From positions 1 to 29,750 of the forward strand of contig JBFGCA010000055.1 of assembly GCA_041567315.1 (NCBI GenBank): a DNA stretch of 29,750 nt. Reading direction: 5' to 3'. A model generated the notes under the pieces. It worked only from the letters and a program-made list of their open reading frames with translations. It had not been told where the DNA came from and searched no databases. Source of the stretch: JBFGCA01 sp041567315. Lineage in GTDB: Bacteria; Acidobacteriota; Thermoanaerobaculia; Multivoradales; JAHEKO01. A program made the position numbers and the translations under genes. Position 1 is the first letter of the stretch. Each line of letters starts with the position of its first letter. Of the stretch, positions 16,560 through 23,734 are shown one piece after another.

Positions 16560-16690
16560 GTGTAGACGCGACGGCGGTCGGCGATCTGGCAGCCGGCGGT
16601 GCAAGTCCGCCAGGCCAAAAAACCTGGCACCCCGCACTCGCGCACCCGCATTCGCCAGTCCACGGCGGTATGCCCGACGTCTTGGAAGGC
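16560..16690. repeat. Possible dispersed extragenic sequence with hairpin
   Basis: The gap between Uma2 and the S1/P1 nuclease contains GCCAGG, an eight-base A-rich loop, and CCTGGC (about 16609-16628), flanked by further short complementary GC patches. The pattern is reminiscent of dispersed extragenic palindromes, but I see no second copy in this window, so repetition is only a suspicion. Confidence 0.2.
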
Positions 16691-16705
16691 GGGCTGCCGC
16701 AGCGC

Positions 16706-17641
16706 CTACTCGAAGATCGCGTTGAGCAGCGCGGCGAGCCGCCGGCCGGCCTGGTAGAGGCGCTGCTTGACCACGCCGATCTGGTCGTGGGCGTAGGCGT
16801 AGCCGAGGTCCGGCAGGTGATTCTCGCGGCTGGTGCTCTGCCAGATCTCGTAGACCGCGGACCGGTGGACGATCGACTCCCTGGCCCACTCTGCGGGCTC
16901 CAGCGACCCCGCCTCGACCTCTCCACCGAGCTCCGCCTCCAGGAAGGAAGCGAACTCGGTGAAGCTCAGACCCTCGTTCTCGATCAGCTTTTCGTCCCAG
17001 ACCGCGTGCAGCTTCTCGACCGTCCCGAACCAGTTGACCGAGACCGAGTTGCCGCCCCCGTCGCCGCCGCGGCCGACGTGGAGCGGCTGGTGGACGTCGC
17101 CCACGAAGTGGACCAGGAAAGCCAGGGTGGTGAGGCGCAGGGCACGCCGGCGCTCCTCGTCCGTGCTCCGGGAGTCGGCGCCCCAGGGTTGGGCCCCGAT
17201 CGTCTCGAGAAACCGAGCGAAGCTCTCGGTCGTCGCCCGATCGCCGCGCAGCGCGAGGTCGAAATAGCGGATGGCCGCCACGACGTTGTTCGGGACGTCC
17301 TCAGGCAGGGTCTTCAGCTTGCACGTGCGCCCCGGCTCGCCGGCCCGGCCCATCGCCTTCTCGAACTCCTGGCCGTCCTCGACCGTCAGGTAGTGCCACG
17401 GCTCGACGCAGCCCCAGGCCGGCTCCGAGCGGATGAAGTCCGGCCAGGCCGCCAGCATGGCGAGGCTCCGCCGCCCGGCGATCGCCTCGACCGCCGCCGC
17501 GGCCGGCGGCGAAAGCCGGCCCTGGGCCACCTGGGCGGCGATCCGGTGCCCGGTGTGGCCCCAGGCCAGGGCGATCTGCGGCGTCGCGAGCAGGGCGGCC
17601 AGCGCCGCCGCCGCTCGAAGCCTGCGAGGTCCGGTGTGCAT
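16706..17641 (-). CDS. Secreted S1/P1-type nuclease
   Basis: 311 residues. S1/P1 nucleases are zinc-dependent, secreted or periplasmic enzymes that cut single-stranded DNA and RNA and remove 3' phosphates. A signal peptide ends at ALA-W, so W27 becomes the mature N-terminus, which ligates zinc in this family; WGHTGHR follows with H32. Other zinc ligands appear as AWPDFIR, PWHYLTV and the signature LVHFVGDVHQPLHVGRGGDGGGN (the two His and the Asp). The family needs three zinc ions, and the expected ligands all seem present. GGAG lies seven bases upstream of the ATG. It probably serves phosphate or nucleotide scavenging; the exported phosphatase at 9.7 kb fits the same theme but is not linked. 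Confidence 0.93.
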   Translation of the reverse strand: MHTGPRRLRAAAALAALLATPQIALAWGHTGHRIAAQVAQGRLSPPAAAAVEAIAGRRSLAMLAAWPDFIRSEPAWGCVEPWHYLTVEDGQEFEKAMGRAGEPGRTCKLKTLPEDVPNNVVAAIRYFDLALRGDRATTESFARFLETIGAQPWGADSRSTDEERRRALRLTTLAFLVHFVGDVHQPLHVGRGGDGGGNSVSVNWFGTVEKLHAVWDEKLIENEGLSFTEFASFLEAELGGEVEAGSLEPAEWARESIVHRSAVYEIWQSTSRENHLPDLGYAYAHDQIGVVKQRLYQAGRRLAALLNAIFE

Positions 17642-17745
17642 CTTCGATCTCCAGCCGGTCGAGAAGGTCCGGTGATTCGGATCCCGGAAGGCCAGCCGTC
17701 AGGTTGCCGGCGATCTCACAGTCGGCGGTCCGGCGCCGGTCGGGC

Positions 17746-17751
17746 AATAAT
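17746..17751 (+). promoter_or_regulatory. -10 element placed for a leaderless V4R-like transcript
   Basis: AATAAT, five of six matches to TATAAT, followed by six bases and GTG 17758. There is no Shine-Dalgarno site and no -35. Confidence 0.5.
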
Positions 17752-17757
17752 CCGGCC

Positions 17758-18330
17758 GTGCAGGAGAGTCTCGAGGGCGACGGCCAGCTCAAGGCGGCGA
17801 TGCTCAAGGCCCACCTGGAGTGGGCCGAGGGGCGGGTCGCCGACCTGCTTCCAAGACTCAAGTCCGCGCTGGACGAGGAGTGCCGCGGTTTCCTGGGCTC
17901 GGCGCGGCTGGCCGCGGCCTGGGTCCCGTTCCGCTGCGCCGTCGAGATCGACCGCGCCATCGCCACCCTGGCGGGCGGCTCACTCGAGGAGAACCTGCGC
18001 CAGATGGGCCGCCACTCGGCCGCCGTCAACCTCGGCGGCGTCTACAAGATCTTCGTCCAGGAGGAGCCCCACCGCTTCTTCAGCCGCATGACCCTCCTGC
18101 ACCGGCGCTTCCAGAGCTTCGGCGACCCGGTCTACGAGCAGACCGGCGAGCGCTCCGGCCGCATCTGCATCGAGGGCTGTGAGCAGTACTCCAAGATCTA
18201 CTGCTGGAGCGCTCTCGGCTACTACGAGGGCGCCCTCGAGGCGATGCAGGTCCCGGGCCCGGTGCGCGCCGCCGAGACCTCCTGCCAGTGCGCCGGCGAC
18301 GGCGTCTGCGTCTTCGAGCTGGCCTGGTAG
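17758..18330 (+). CDS. V4R / TIGR02265-like sensor-domain protein
   Basis: 190 residues from GTG 17758; a TTG at 17704 would add 18 poor-quality residues. The helical N-terminal half (HLEWAEGRVADLLPRLKSAL, then IDRAIATLAGGSLEENLRQMGR) and the C-terminal half (FFSRMTLLHRRFQSFGDPVYEQ, GYYEGALEAM, ending CQCAGDGVCVFELAW) resemble the paralogous TIGR02265/DUF2378 proteins of myxobacteria and V4R domains. In V4R the C-terminal cysteines bind small molecules or metal; here C-x-C and a later Cys are present. It is a stand-alone domain with no output module. Family assignment is moderate. It is followed after 27 bases, in the same frame, by an interrupted toxin-like gene. Confidence 0.6.
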   Translation: MQESLEGDGQLKAAMLKAHLEWAEGRVADLLPRLKSALDEECRGFLGSARLAAAWVPFRCAVEIDRAIATLAGGSLEENLRQMGRHSAAVNLGGVYKIFVQEEPHRFFSRMTLLHRRFQSFGDPVYEQTGERSGRICIEGCEQYSKIYCWSALGYYEGALEAMQVPGPVRAAETSCQCAGDGVCVFELAW

Positions 18331-18357
18331 CGGCGGCCGACGGCCCGAGCGTATCTG

Positions 18358-18756
18358 GTGGTCGAGTGGGAGGGCCGCCCGAGCCGCATCCCCGCCGACT
18401 GGTTCACCCGCATCCGCGACCTCGACCCCGCCGGCCTCTACGACCAGGACCTCCGCCGCCGCGGCGCCGCCCGCCTCTGGGACCGCTAGCTGGCCTGGCG
18501 CCAGCTCTTCACTCTGGACAAGAAGGCCCAGCGGGCGCTCTTGAACATCCTGCGAAAGCTCTCCGAGATGGGCTGGGAACAGGTCTACCGGGATCGTGGT
18601 CTCAAATGGGGAGCCATCGCCTCGCGAACGGGCCCCCGTGGCGTGAGGCTCTACTCGCTACGGCTGAGCAAGGGCTTCCGGGCCGTCGGGTACCGGGAGG
18701 GCGAATGGCTCCGGCTCCTCTCGCTTCATCCCGATCACGACTCCGCCTACAGCTAG
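18358..18756 (+). pseudogene. RelE/ParE-like toxin gene interrupted by an amber codon
   Basis: One frame runs from GTG 18358 (VVEWEGRPSRIPADWFTRIR) to a TAG at 18487-18489 and continues in the same frame (LAWRQLFTLDKKAQRALLNI) to a stop at 18754-18756. Both halves read like true protein, and GAG to TAG is a single-base change, so the simplest view is a gene of about 132 codons broken by a nonsense mutation. The second half ends with a pattern like the RelE/ParE fold: RLYSLRLSKGFRAVGY, then EWLRLLSLHPDHDSAY, similar to the terminal H-x-x-D-x-Y of that family. The alternative is two genes, a 43-residue partner and a toxin restarting at TTG 18541. It has no separate antitoxin gene that I recognise. 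Confidence 0.55.
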
Positions 18757-19139
18757 ACGAACTCGACCTTCTCGGTCGCGGCGTTGACGACGAGCACGCG
18801 GTCGTTGTTGTCTTTGGGATCGGCGGGGAAGAAGAAGAACGCAAGACGCTGGGGCGAATAGCCGCTGGTGTAGCCGACGATCTTCTCGCCGTCCTTGAAA
18901 CGGACCTTGATCTTGCGGCCGAAGCCGGGTCGCTCGAGGCCGAGATCGGGCTGGTACTCGCTGTCGCCCTCGAGCGACTTGACGAAGAAGACGGCCTTGA
19001 GGTCGGCGAGCTGGATCTCCGCGGTCTCGCCGGACTCCGCCTCGGTGAGGTGGAACGCCTCCTTGTTCGGGCGGACGTCTTCGCTGTGGCCCTTGACGAC
19101 CCTGTGGTCGAGGTAGTGCGCTACCACCATGTTGCTCAT
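18753..19139 (-). CDS. DUF6982-like beta-rich protein
   Basis: 128 residues in two similar halves: VVAHYLDHRVVKGHSEDV through LADLKAVFFVKSLEGDSEY, then KIKVRFKDGEKIVGYTSGYS and FFFFPADPKDNNDRVLVVNA. I recognise this module (often GYSP-x-FFLFPADP-x-NNERV) from C-termini of many Acidobacteriota and Deltaproteobacteria proteins; the DUF number is from memory. Each half is probably a small beta-barrel, PilZ-like in look, but without the RxxxR motif. The function is unknown. The ATG has AAGGGGG five bases upstream. Its stop overlaps the end of the toxin-like gene by four bases, so the two converge. Confidence 0.78.
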   Translation of the reverse strand: MSNMVVAHYLDHRVVKGHSEDVRPNKEAFHLTEAESGETAEIQLADLKAVFFVKSLEGDSEYQPDLGLERPGFGRKIKVRFKDGEKIVGYTSGYSPQRLAFFFFPADPKDNNDRVLVVNAATEKVEFV

Positions 19140-19200
19140 GTCGACCCCCTTGCCGGTCCCGCGGTCTCCTGCCCGTTCCCCTCATTGCGGCAGTGGTGCA

Positions 19201-19223
19201 AGTCTAGCGTCCTGCAAGGACGC
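19201..19223 (-). promoter_or_regulatory. -10 element with operator-like palindrome for the DUF6982-like gene
   Basis: On the minus strand TAGACT (19201-19206) is preceded by GCGTCC, five bases, GGACGC (19207-19223), a perfect inverted repeat that is 17 bases long and thus fills the normal -35/-10 spacer. No -35 consensus is present. This suggests a regulated promoter with a dimeric regulator bound in the spacer. The leader would be about 55 bases. Confidence 0.4.
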
Positions 19224-19267
19224 ACGCCGAGATTGCGTCTTCAAGGTTGGCTCAGGGAGGCGAGCGA

Positions 19268-19333
19268 ATGCGGGTGTGCCAAGACTGCAACAGCCAATAT
19301 GAAGACCGCTGCTTTGCTAGGCTGAAGGCGTGA
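19268..19333 (+). CDS. 21-residue upstream ORF coupled to Uma2 copy 2
   Basis: GGGAGG at 19255-19260 stands seven bases before an ATG that opens a 21-codon frame (MRVCQDCNSQYEDRCFARLK plus A). Its TGA overlaps the Uma2 GTG as GTGA, the same kind of four-base overlap used elsewhere in this window. The CxxC and a further Cys give it a zinc-knuckle look. It could be a real small protein, a leader peptide that controls Uma2, or chance. A TAGGCT hexamer inside it gives the competing reading of a leaderless Uma2 transcript. Confidence 0.4.
   Translation: MRVCQDCNSQYEDRCFARLKA
19318..19323 (+). promoter_or_regulatory. Possible leaderless -10 element for Uma2 copy 2
   Basis: TAGGCT, six bases, GTG 19330, with TGC immediately before the hexamer as in extended -10 promoters. 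It competes with the coupled small ORF described at 19268. Confidence 0.4.
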
Positions 19334-19893
19334 TCCGGACGGAGGTAACCCACCGCCTCTTTACCGTCGGTGAGTACCACAGGATGCTCGAGGTAGGCAT
19401 CCTCCACAGCGGCGAGCGCGTGGAGCTGCTGGCCGGCGAGATCTGCGAGGCGGCAGCGGCCGGAACCCGTCACGCGGCCTGCGTCCGCCGGCTGGAGGCT
19501 CTCTTTCACGAACGCCTCGGCCGGCGCGTCGTGGTGAGCGTCCAGAATCCCGTCGAGCTGAGCGAGCACTCCGAGCCCGAGCCCGACCTGGCGTTGCTCG
19601 CCCGGCGGGACGACTACTACGCCGCGGCCCACCCCCGTCCCGAGCACGTCCTCCTGCTGGTGGAAGTGTCCGACTCCACCTACGACCCTGATCTTGCCCG
19701 CAAGGTCCCGCTCTACGCCCGGGCCGCCATCGTCGAGCTGTGGGTCATCGACCTCGAGGGCGAAGGCCTCGAGGTCCACCTCGATGCCCGCGGAGACGGC
19801 TACGCGCGGGTCGAGAGCTACGGTCGCGGGGATCTCGTCGCCCCCCGCTTCCTCCCGGAGACCCGGATCGCGGTCGACGACGTGCTTCCCTGA
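19330..19893 (+). CDS. Uma2 family (DUF820) endonuclease-fold protein, copy 2
   Basis: 187 residues from GTG 19330. It is colinear with the Uma2 protein at 15961-16545: YHRMLEVGILHSGERVELLA, HAACVRRLEALFHERLG, SVQNPVELSEHSEPEPDLAL, then LLLVEVSDSTYDPDLARKVP and LYARAAIVELWVIDL. The PD-(D/E)XK residues (Asp in EPDLALL; Glu and Lys in VEVSDS...RKVPLY) are kept. The two are paralogs of moderate similarity, not a recent duplication. The role is unknown. The start may be reached by coupling from a 21-codon ORF or by a leaderless message. Confidence 0.88.
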   Translation: MIRTEVTHRLFTVGEYHRMLEVGILHSGERVELLAGEICEAAAAGTRHAACVRRLEALFHERLGRRVVVSVQNPVELSEHSEPEPDLALLARRDDYYAAAHPRPEHVLLLVEVSDSTYDPDLARKVPLYARAAIVELWVIDLEGEGLEVHLDARGDGYARVESYGRGDLVAPRFLPETRIAVDDVLP

Positions 19894-19944
19894 GGGAAGG
19901 GCTGGTTGTGGCGGGGCCCGCGGCGGGCTGCCGCTGACCGCTGC

Positions 19945-19950
19945 TAGAGT
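19945..19950 (+). promoter_or_regulatory. -10 element placed for a leaderless toxin-antitoxin transcript
   Basis: TAGAGT, preceded by TGC as in extended -10 promoters, followed by exactly six bases and GTG 19957. No Shine-Dalgarno site. No -35. Confidence 0.5.
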
Positions 19951-19956
19951 CGGCTG

Positions 19957-20223
19957 GTGGACTGGCAGCGACTACCCGGCGGCGAGCTCATCCGTCAGGG
20001 CCTGAGCGATCTGGAGCACGCCGCCGAGACGGTGCCCGCTCTCCTGGTCTCGATCGGCGCGCCGCGACTTCGCCAACTGGGCTTGGCGGTGTCCGGCGAG
20101 ACCTTCAGCGAGCCCGAGCATCGCCTCTACCGGCTGCTCGCCGTCGAGGACCCCGACTCCGCCCACTCGCGCTACAACGCCCTCATCCGGCGGCTCGTCA
20201 GCTTCGAGCGATGCGCCGGCTAG
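19957..20223 (+). CDS. Small helical partner of a nucleotidyltransferase (antitoxin-like)
   Basis: 88 residues from GTG 19957: VDWQRLPGGELIRQGLSDLE through FSEPEHRLYRLLAVEDPDSA and ending SFERCAG. It appears mostly helical, with no motif that I recognise. It overlaps the following nucleotidyltransferase gene by 13 bases, so the two are translated together. That tight pairing, small size and order are typical of antitoxin-toxin operons such as MNT/HEPN or AbiE-like systems. The function is inferred only from context. Confidence 0.6.
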   Translation: MDWQRLPGGELIRQGLSDLEHAAETVPALLVSIGAPRLRQLGLAVSGETFSEPEHRLYRLLAVEDPDSAHSRYNALIRRLVSFERCAG

Positions 20224-20738
20224 CCGACGCCGCGCGTGTCGAGAGCTTCCTCGAAAAGCTCAGCCAGCAGGCCCGGAGCCCGATCCGCCTCTACCTCGCT
20301 GGCGGGGCGACGGCGGTCCTGCGCGGCTGGCGCGCGACGACGATCGACGTCGACCTGAAGCTCGTGCCCGAGGCCGACGAGCTATTGCGGGCGATTCCAC
20401 GCCTCAAGGAGGAGCTGGAGATCAACGTCGAGCTGGCCTCGCCGGATCAGTTCATCCCTGCGCTGCCCGGCTGGCAGGAGCGCAGTCTCTTCGTCAAGCA
20501 GCTGGGCAACCTGTCGATCTACCACCTCGACCCCTACTCTCAGGCCCTGGCCAAGATCGAGCGCGGCCACGCCCAGGACCTCGCCGACGCCCGGGCGATG
20601 GTCGTCGACGGCCTTGTCGAGCCGACCCGCCTCGTCGAGCTCTTCGAGCAGATCGAGCCCCGCCTCTATCGGTACCCGGCGATTGATCCACCGGCGTTCC
20701 GGCGGGCCGTCCAGGACTTCCTCGGCGAGGCCAACTGA
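20211..20738 (+). CDS. DUF6036/MNT-type nucleotidyltransferase (toxin-like)
   Basis: 175 residues. LYLAGGATAVLRGWRATTID followed by VD gives the nucleotidyltransferase signature G31-G32 ... D46-x-D48. A further acidic residue in INVELASPDQF (around 74-79) could complete the metal site. The family (DUF6036, related to AbiEii and other minimal nucleotidyltransferases) includes toxins that transfer nucleotides to tRNA or proteins. The C-terminal half (LSIYHLDPYSQALAKIERGH, DLADARAMVVDG) is the usual helical part, where K and D residues follow the family pattern. ATG 20211 lies inside the upstream gene, which supports an operon. Active-site residues seem intact. Confidence 0.8.
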   Translation: MRRLADAARVESFLEKLSQQARSPIRLYLAGGATAVLRGWRATTIDVDLKLVPEADELLRAIPRLKEELEINVELASPDQFIPALPGWQERSLFVKQLGNLSIYHLDPYSQALAKIERGHAQDLADARAMVVDGLVEPTRLVELFEQIEPRLYRYPAIDPPAFRRAVQDFLGEAN

Positions 20739-20815
20739 GCCCCTGCTGCCTGCGGAGCCAATCGGCGAGTCGCCAAGAGGCGGGTCGCGCTCGACACCCT
20801 GCTCCTCTTGGCTGG

Positions 20816-23734
20816 TCAGGGCATACCCGCCGCCACCGGCAGCTTGTACGCCTTGGTCACCGGCTTGACCGGGCGGATCAGCCACAGGGGTCGGCGGTTG
20901 CCGTCGGGCGAGTGCTTCAGGGGCGATCGCGTCTTCGCCAGCCAGGCCTTGAAGACCTGGTGGGACTTTTCGGTGTCGACGGCGATGTCGCCGTAGCGGT
21001 CGCCGGGGCGGGCCTTCTTGACGCGGACGGCCTGGTGCCAGCAGTGCATGCCGGAGAGGGGGTCGGGGTGGACGGGGAAGGTCATGTTCTGGTGGACGCC
21101 GGCGTCGGTCCACCAGATGCGGCGGGTGTCGGGGTCGGCGGAGGGGTAGGGCTCGACGCCCTTCTGGCGGGCGATCGACCAGGCCGAGCCTTTGTGCTTG
21201 AGGGCGACGGTGTTCATGAGCTGGCGCTGGCCTTCGCCGGCGTGGCCGGCGAGCTTCCAGCGGCCCATGTGGTGCGAGCAGGCGACGACGCCGGGCTTGA
21301 TGCCCTCGGTGACCCAGGCCTTGACCACGAAGTGACCGATCTCGGTCTCGACGCGGACCAGGTCGCCGGTGGCGACGCCGAGCGGCTCGGCGTCGCGGGG
21401 GTGGAGCCACAGCGGGTTGGTGTGCGAGATCTCGTCCAGCCACTTGGCGTTGGCCGAGCGGGTGTGGATCTGGGTGGGGAGCCGGAAGGTCGAGATCAGG
21501 ACCTTTTGATCGGGGTCCATGGCTTCGGGGTGGACGTGGCTGCGGACGTAGGTGGGGACGGCGACGTCCCCCCAGCCCCAGGCGGCGAGCGTCGGTGAGT
21601 AGAACTCGAGCTTGCCGGAGGGCGTCGGGAAGCCGCGCAGCACCTTGCCGTCGATCTTGACGCCCACCGGGCGGCGGCCCTCGCCGTCGGGGAGCGGCGT
21701 GCCGGTGGGGGCGAGGTTGAGCGGCGGCGGGCCGGGCGCCCGGGTGTAGACGCGGCCGTAGCGGTCCTCGACCGGGTCCTCCAGCTCCGCGGTCGGCACC
21801 TCCTGCTCGTAGACCGGGCCGACGTCGCGCGCCACCTCGAAGGCGCCGTAGCGGCGCATGTAGGCGAGCGGCTCGAGGTCCTCGGCGGCGGCTTTCTCGG
21901 GCAGCCCGGGGACCGAGTTCTCGAACAGCCAGCCGTAGTACTCGTCGACGGTCAGCCGCTCGCCGGGCCGCGCCTTGGACTCGACGAAGGGGCGGATGCC
22001 GAGCGCCCCGTCGGGGTCGATCCGCCAGGACAGCTCGAGCCAGAACTCGTTCTCCTCCCACACCTCGCCGGGGTTGGTGTGGCGGGTGTCGCCGGCCCGC
22101 TCGCCGAGCCGCTGGCGGGCGGCGCGCAGCACCGGCTGGCGGAAGCCGATCCACTGGGCGTCGTGGGTCTCGTAGGAGTGGATGTCGTGGCGCTCGGCGG
22201 CGTTGCCCATCGGCAGTACGTAGTCGGCGAAGTAGGCGGTCTCGCTCCAGGTCGGGGTGAGCGCCACGTGGAGGCCGACCTTCTCCTCGTCGGTCAGCAG
22301 CTCCAGCCACGAGAAGCCGTCGGGGTTGGTCCACACCGGGTTGTAGACCCGGCTGAAGTAGACCTCGAGCCGGCCGCGGCCCTCGCGCACCAGATGCGGC
22401 AGCAGGAAGGACAGCTCATACATGGTCAGCGGGTACTCGACCGGCCAGTTGAGCTCGTTCCAGCTCTCGGGGTGGCGCGGCAGGTGGATCGGGCGGGCGA
22501 CGAACTTGTTCCAGGCGTTGGGGTAGGTGCCGCCGGGAACTGCTATTGATCCCATCAGGGCGTTCAAGAAGAACAGCGTCCGCGCCACCTGCCAGCCGCC
22601 CTCGTTGCCGGCGGCGGCCGAGCGCCAGTTGTGGGTCGAGAGCCGGTGGCCGGCGGTGGCGACGGTCTCGGCCACCCGGCGGATGGTGTCGGCGTCGACG
22701 CCGGTCTCTCGGGCCGCGAACTCGAAGGTGTAGCCCTCGTACTCGGCCTCGAGCATGCGCTCGAAACTCTCGAAGGTGGGGTCGAGCCCGGGGTGGACCA
22801 CCTCCAGGTACTCCTGCCAGTTGAACCAGCGGCGGACGTAGTCGCGGTCGTAGAGGCGGTTCTTGATCAGGTGGTTGGCGATCGCCAGCAGCAGCGCCGC
22901 CTCCGAGCCGGGCTGGGTGGCGAGCCAGAAGTCGGCGTGGGTGGCGGTGTTGGAGAGCCGGGTGTCGAGGACGATCAGCTTGGCGCCGCGGCGCTTGGCC
23001 TCGACGATGCGCTGGGCGTGGGGGTTGAAGTAGTGCCCGGTCTCGAGGTGGGAGCTCACCAGCAGGATCACCTCGGCGCGGGCGTGGTCGGGGCTGGGGC
23101 GGTCGATGCCGCACCAGAACTGGTAGCCGGCGCGCGCCGCCGAGGAGCAGATGTTGGTGTGCGAGTTGTGGCCGTCGACCCCCCAGGCCGCCATCACCCG
23201 CTCGGTGAAGCCGTCCTCGCCGGGGCGGCCGACGTGGTACATGACCTCGTTGTGACGGCCCTCCTCCATCGCCCGGCGGATGCGGCCGGCGATGTCGTCC
23301 AGCGCCTCCTCCCAGGAGACCTGCTGCCACCTGCCCTCGCCGCGCGCCCCGGCCCGTTTCAGGGGCTGGAGGATGCGGTCGGGGTCGGTCACCTGGTTGA
23401 GGGTGGCCGGTCCCTTGGCGCAGTTGCGACCCCGCGAGCCCGGATGCTCGGGGTTGCCCTCGAACTTGCGGATCGCCATGGTGTCCTTGTCGACGTAGGC
23501 CAGCAGGCCGCAGGCGGACTCGCAGTTGAAGCAGGTGGTGGGGACCAGCAGGTAGCGCTTCTCGACCCGCTTCGGCCAGGCCTTCGAGTCCAGCTCGACC
23601 CAGTCGTCCCAGCGCTCTTTGGGGGGGAAGGAGGCGAGGTGGATGCGGCTGGGGCCGGGGTAGAAGGTCTCGCCGCGGGCCTCGGTGGCGGTGCGGGCGG
23701 CGCTGACGCGCTGGTTCAGTTTCTTGAGGTCCAT
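20816..23734 (-). CDS. Molybdopterin oxidoreductase catalytic subunit (PsrA/SoeA-like)
   Basis: 972 residues from ATG 23734. Large catalytic subunit of the DMSO reductase family, binding a bis-pyranopterin Mo (or W) cofactor. An N-terminal [4Fe-4S] site is formed by C68, C71, C75 and C105 (CFNCESAC ... NCAKG). C196 in SHTNICSSAA is the likely Mo ligand. The C-terminal pterin-binding domain contains LISTFRLPTQIHTRSANAKW, HTNPLWLHPRDAE and SHHMGRWKLAG. There is no twin-arginine signal, so it should remain in the cytoplasm, as in SoeABC sulfite dehydrogenase, unlike PsrA or TtrA. The substrate (sulfite, polysulfide, arsenic or another oxyanion) cannot be decided. AGGAG is 12 bases before the ATG; a GTG at 23743 is closer to it. 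The electron-transfer partner lies upstream. Confidence 0.9.
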   Translation of the reverse strand: MDLKKLNQRVSAARTATEARGETFYPGPSRIHLASFPPKERWDDWVELDSKAWPKRVEKRYLLVPTTCFNCESACGLLAYVDKDTMAIRKFEGNPEHPGSRGRNCAKGPATLNQVTDPDRILQPLKRAGARGEGRWQQVSWEEALDDIAGRIRRAMEEGRHNEVMYHVGRPGEDGFTERVMAAWGVDGHNSHTNICSSAARAGYQFWCGIDRPSPDHARAEVILLVSSHLETGHYFNPHAQRIVEAKRRGAKLIVLDTRLSNTATHADFWLATQPGSEAALLLAIANHLIKNRLYDRDYVRRWFNWQEYLEVVHPGLDPTFESFERMLEAEYEGYTFEFAARETGVDADTIRRVAETVATAGHRLSTHNWRSAAAGNEGGWQVARTLFFLNALMGSIAVPGGTYPNAWNKFVARPIHLPRHPESWNELNWPVEYPLTMYELSFLLPHLVREGRGRLEVYFSRVYNPVWTNPDGFSWLELLTDEEKVGLHVALTPTWSETAYFADYVLPMGNAAERHDIHSYETHDAQWIGFRQPVLRAARQRLGERAGDTRHTNPGEVWEENEFWLELSWRIDPDGALGIRPFVESKARPGERLTVDEYYGWLFENSVPGLPEKAAAEDLEPLAYMRRYGAFEVARDVGPVYEQEVPTAELEDPVEDRYGRVYTRAPGPPPLNLAPTGTPLPDGEGRRPVGVKIDGKVLRGFPTPSGKLEFYSPTLAAWGWGDVAVPTYVRSHVHPEAMDPDQKVLISTFRLPTQIHTRSANAKWLDEISHTNPLWLHPRDAEPLGVATGDLVRVETEIGHFVVKAWVTEGIKPGVVACSHHMGRWKLAGHAGEGQRQLMNTVALKHKGSAWSIARQKGVEPYPSADPDTRRIWWTDAGVHQNMTFPVHPDPLSGMHCWHQAVRVKKARPGDRYGDIAVDTEKSHQVFKAWLAKTRSPLKHSPDGNRRPLWLIRPVKPVTKAYKLPVAAGMP

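Noticed and set aside
20382..22334. A 650-codon minus-strand frame inside the oxidoreductase gene
   Set aside because: Antisense to the nucleotidyltransferase and out of frame with the catalytic subunit; composition is Arg/Pro shadow.
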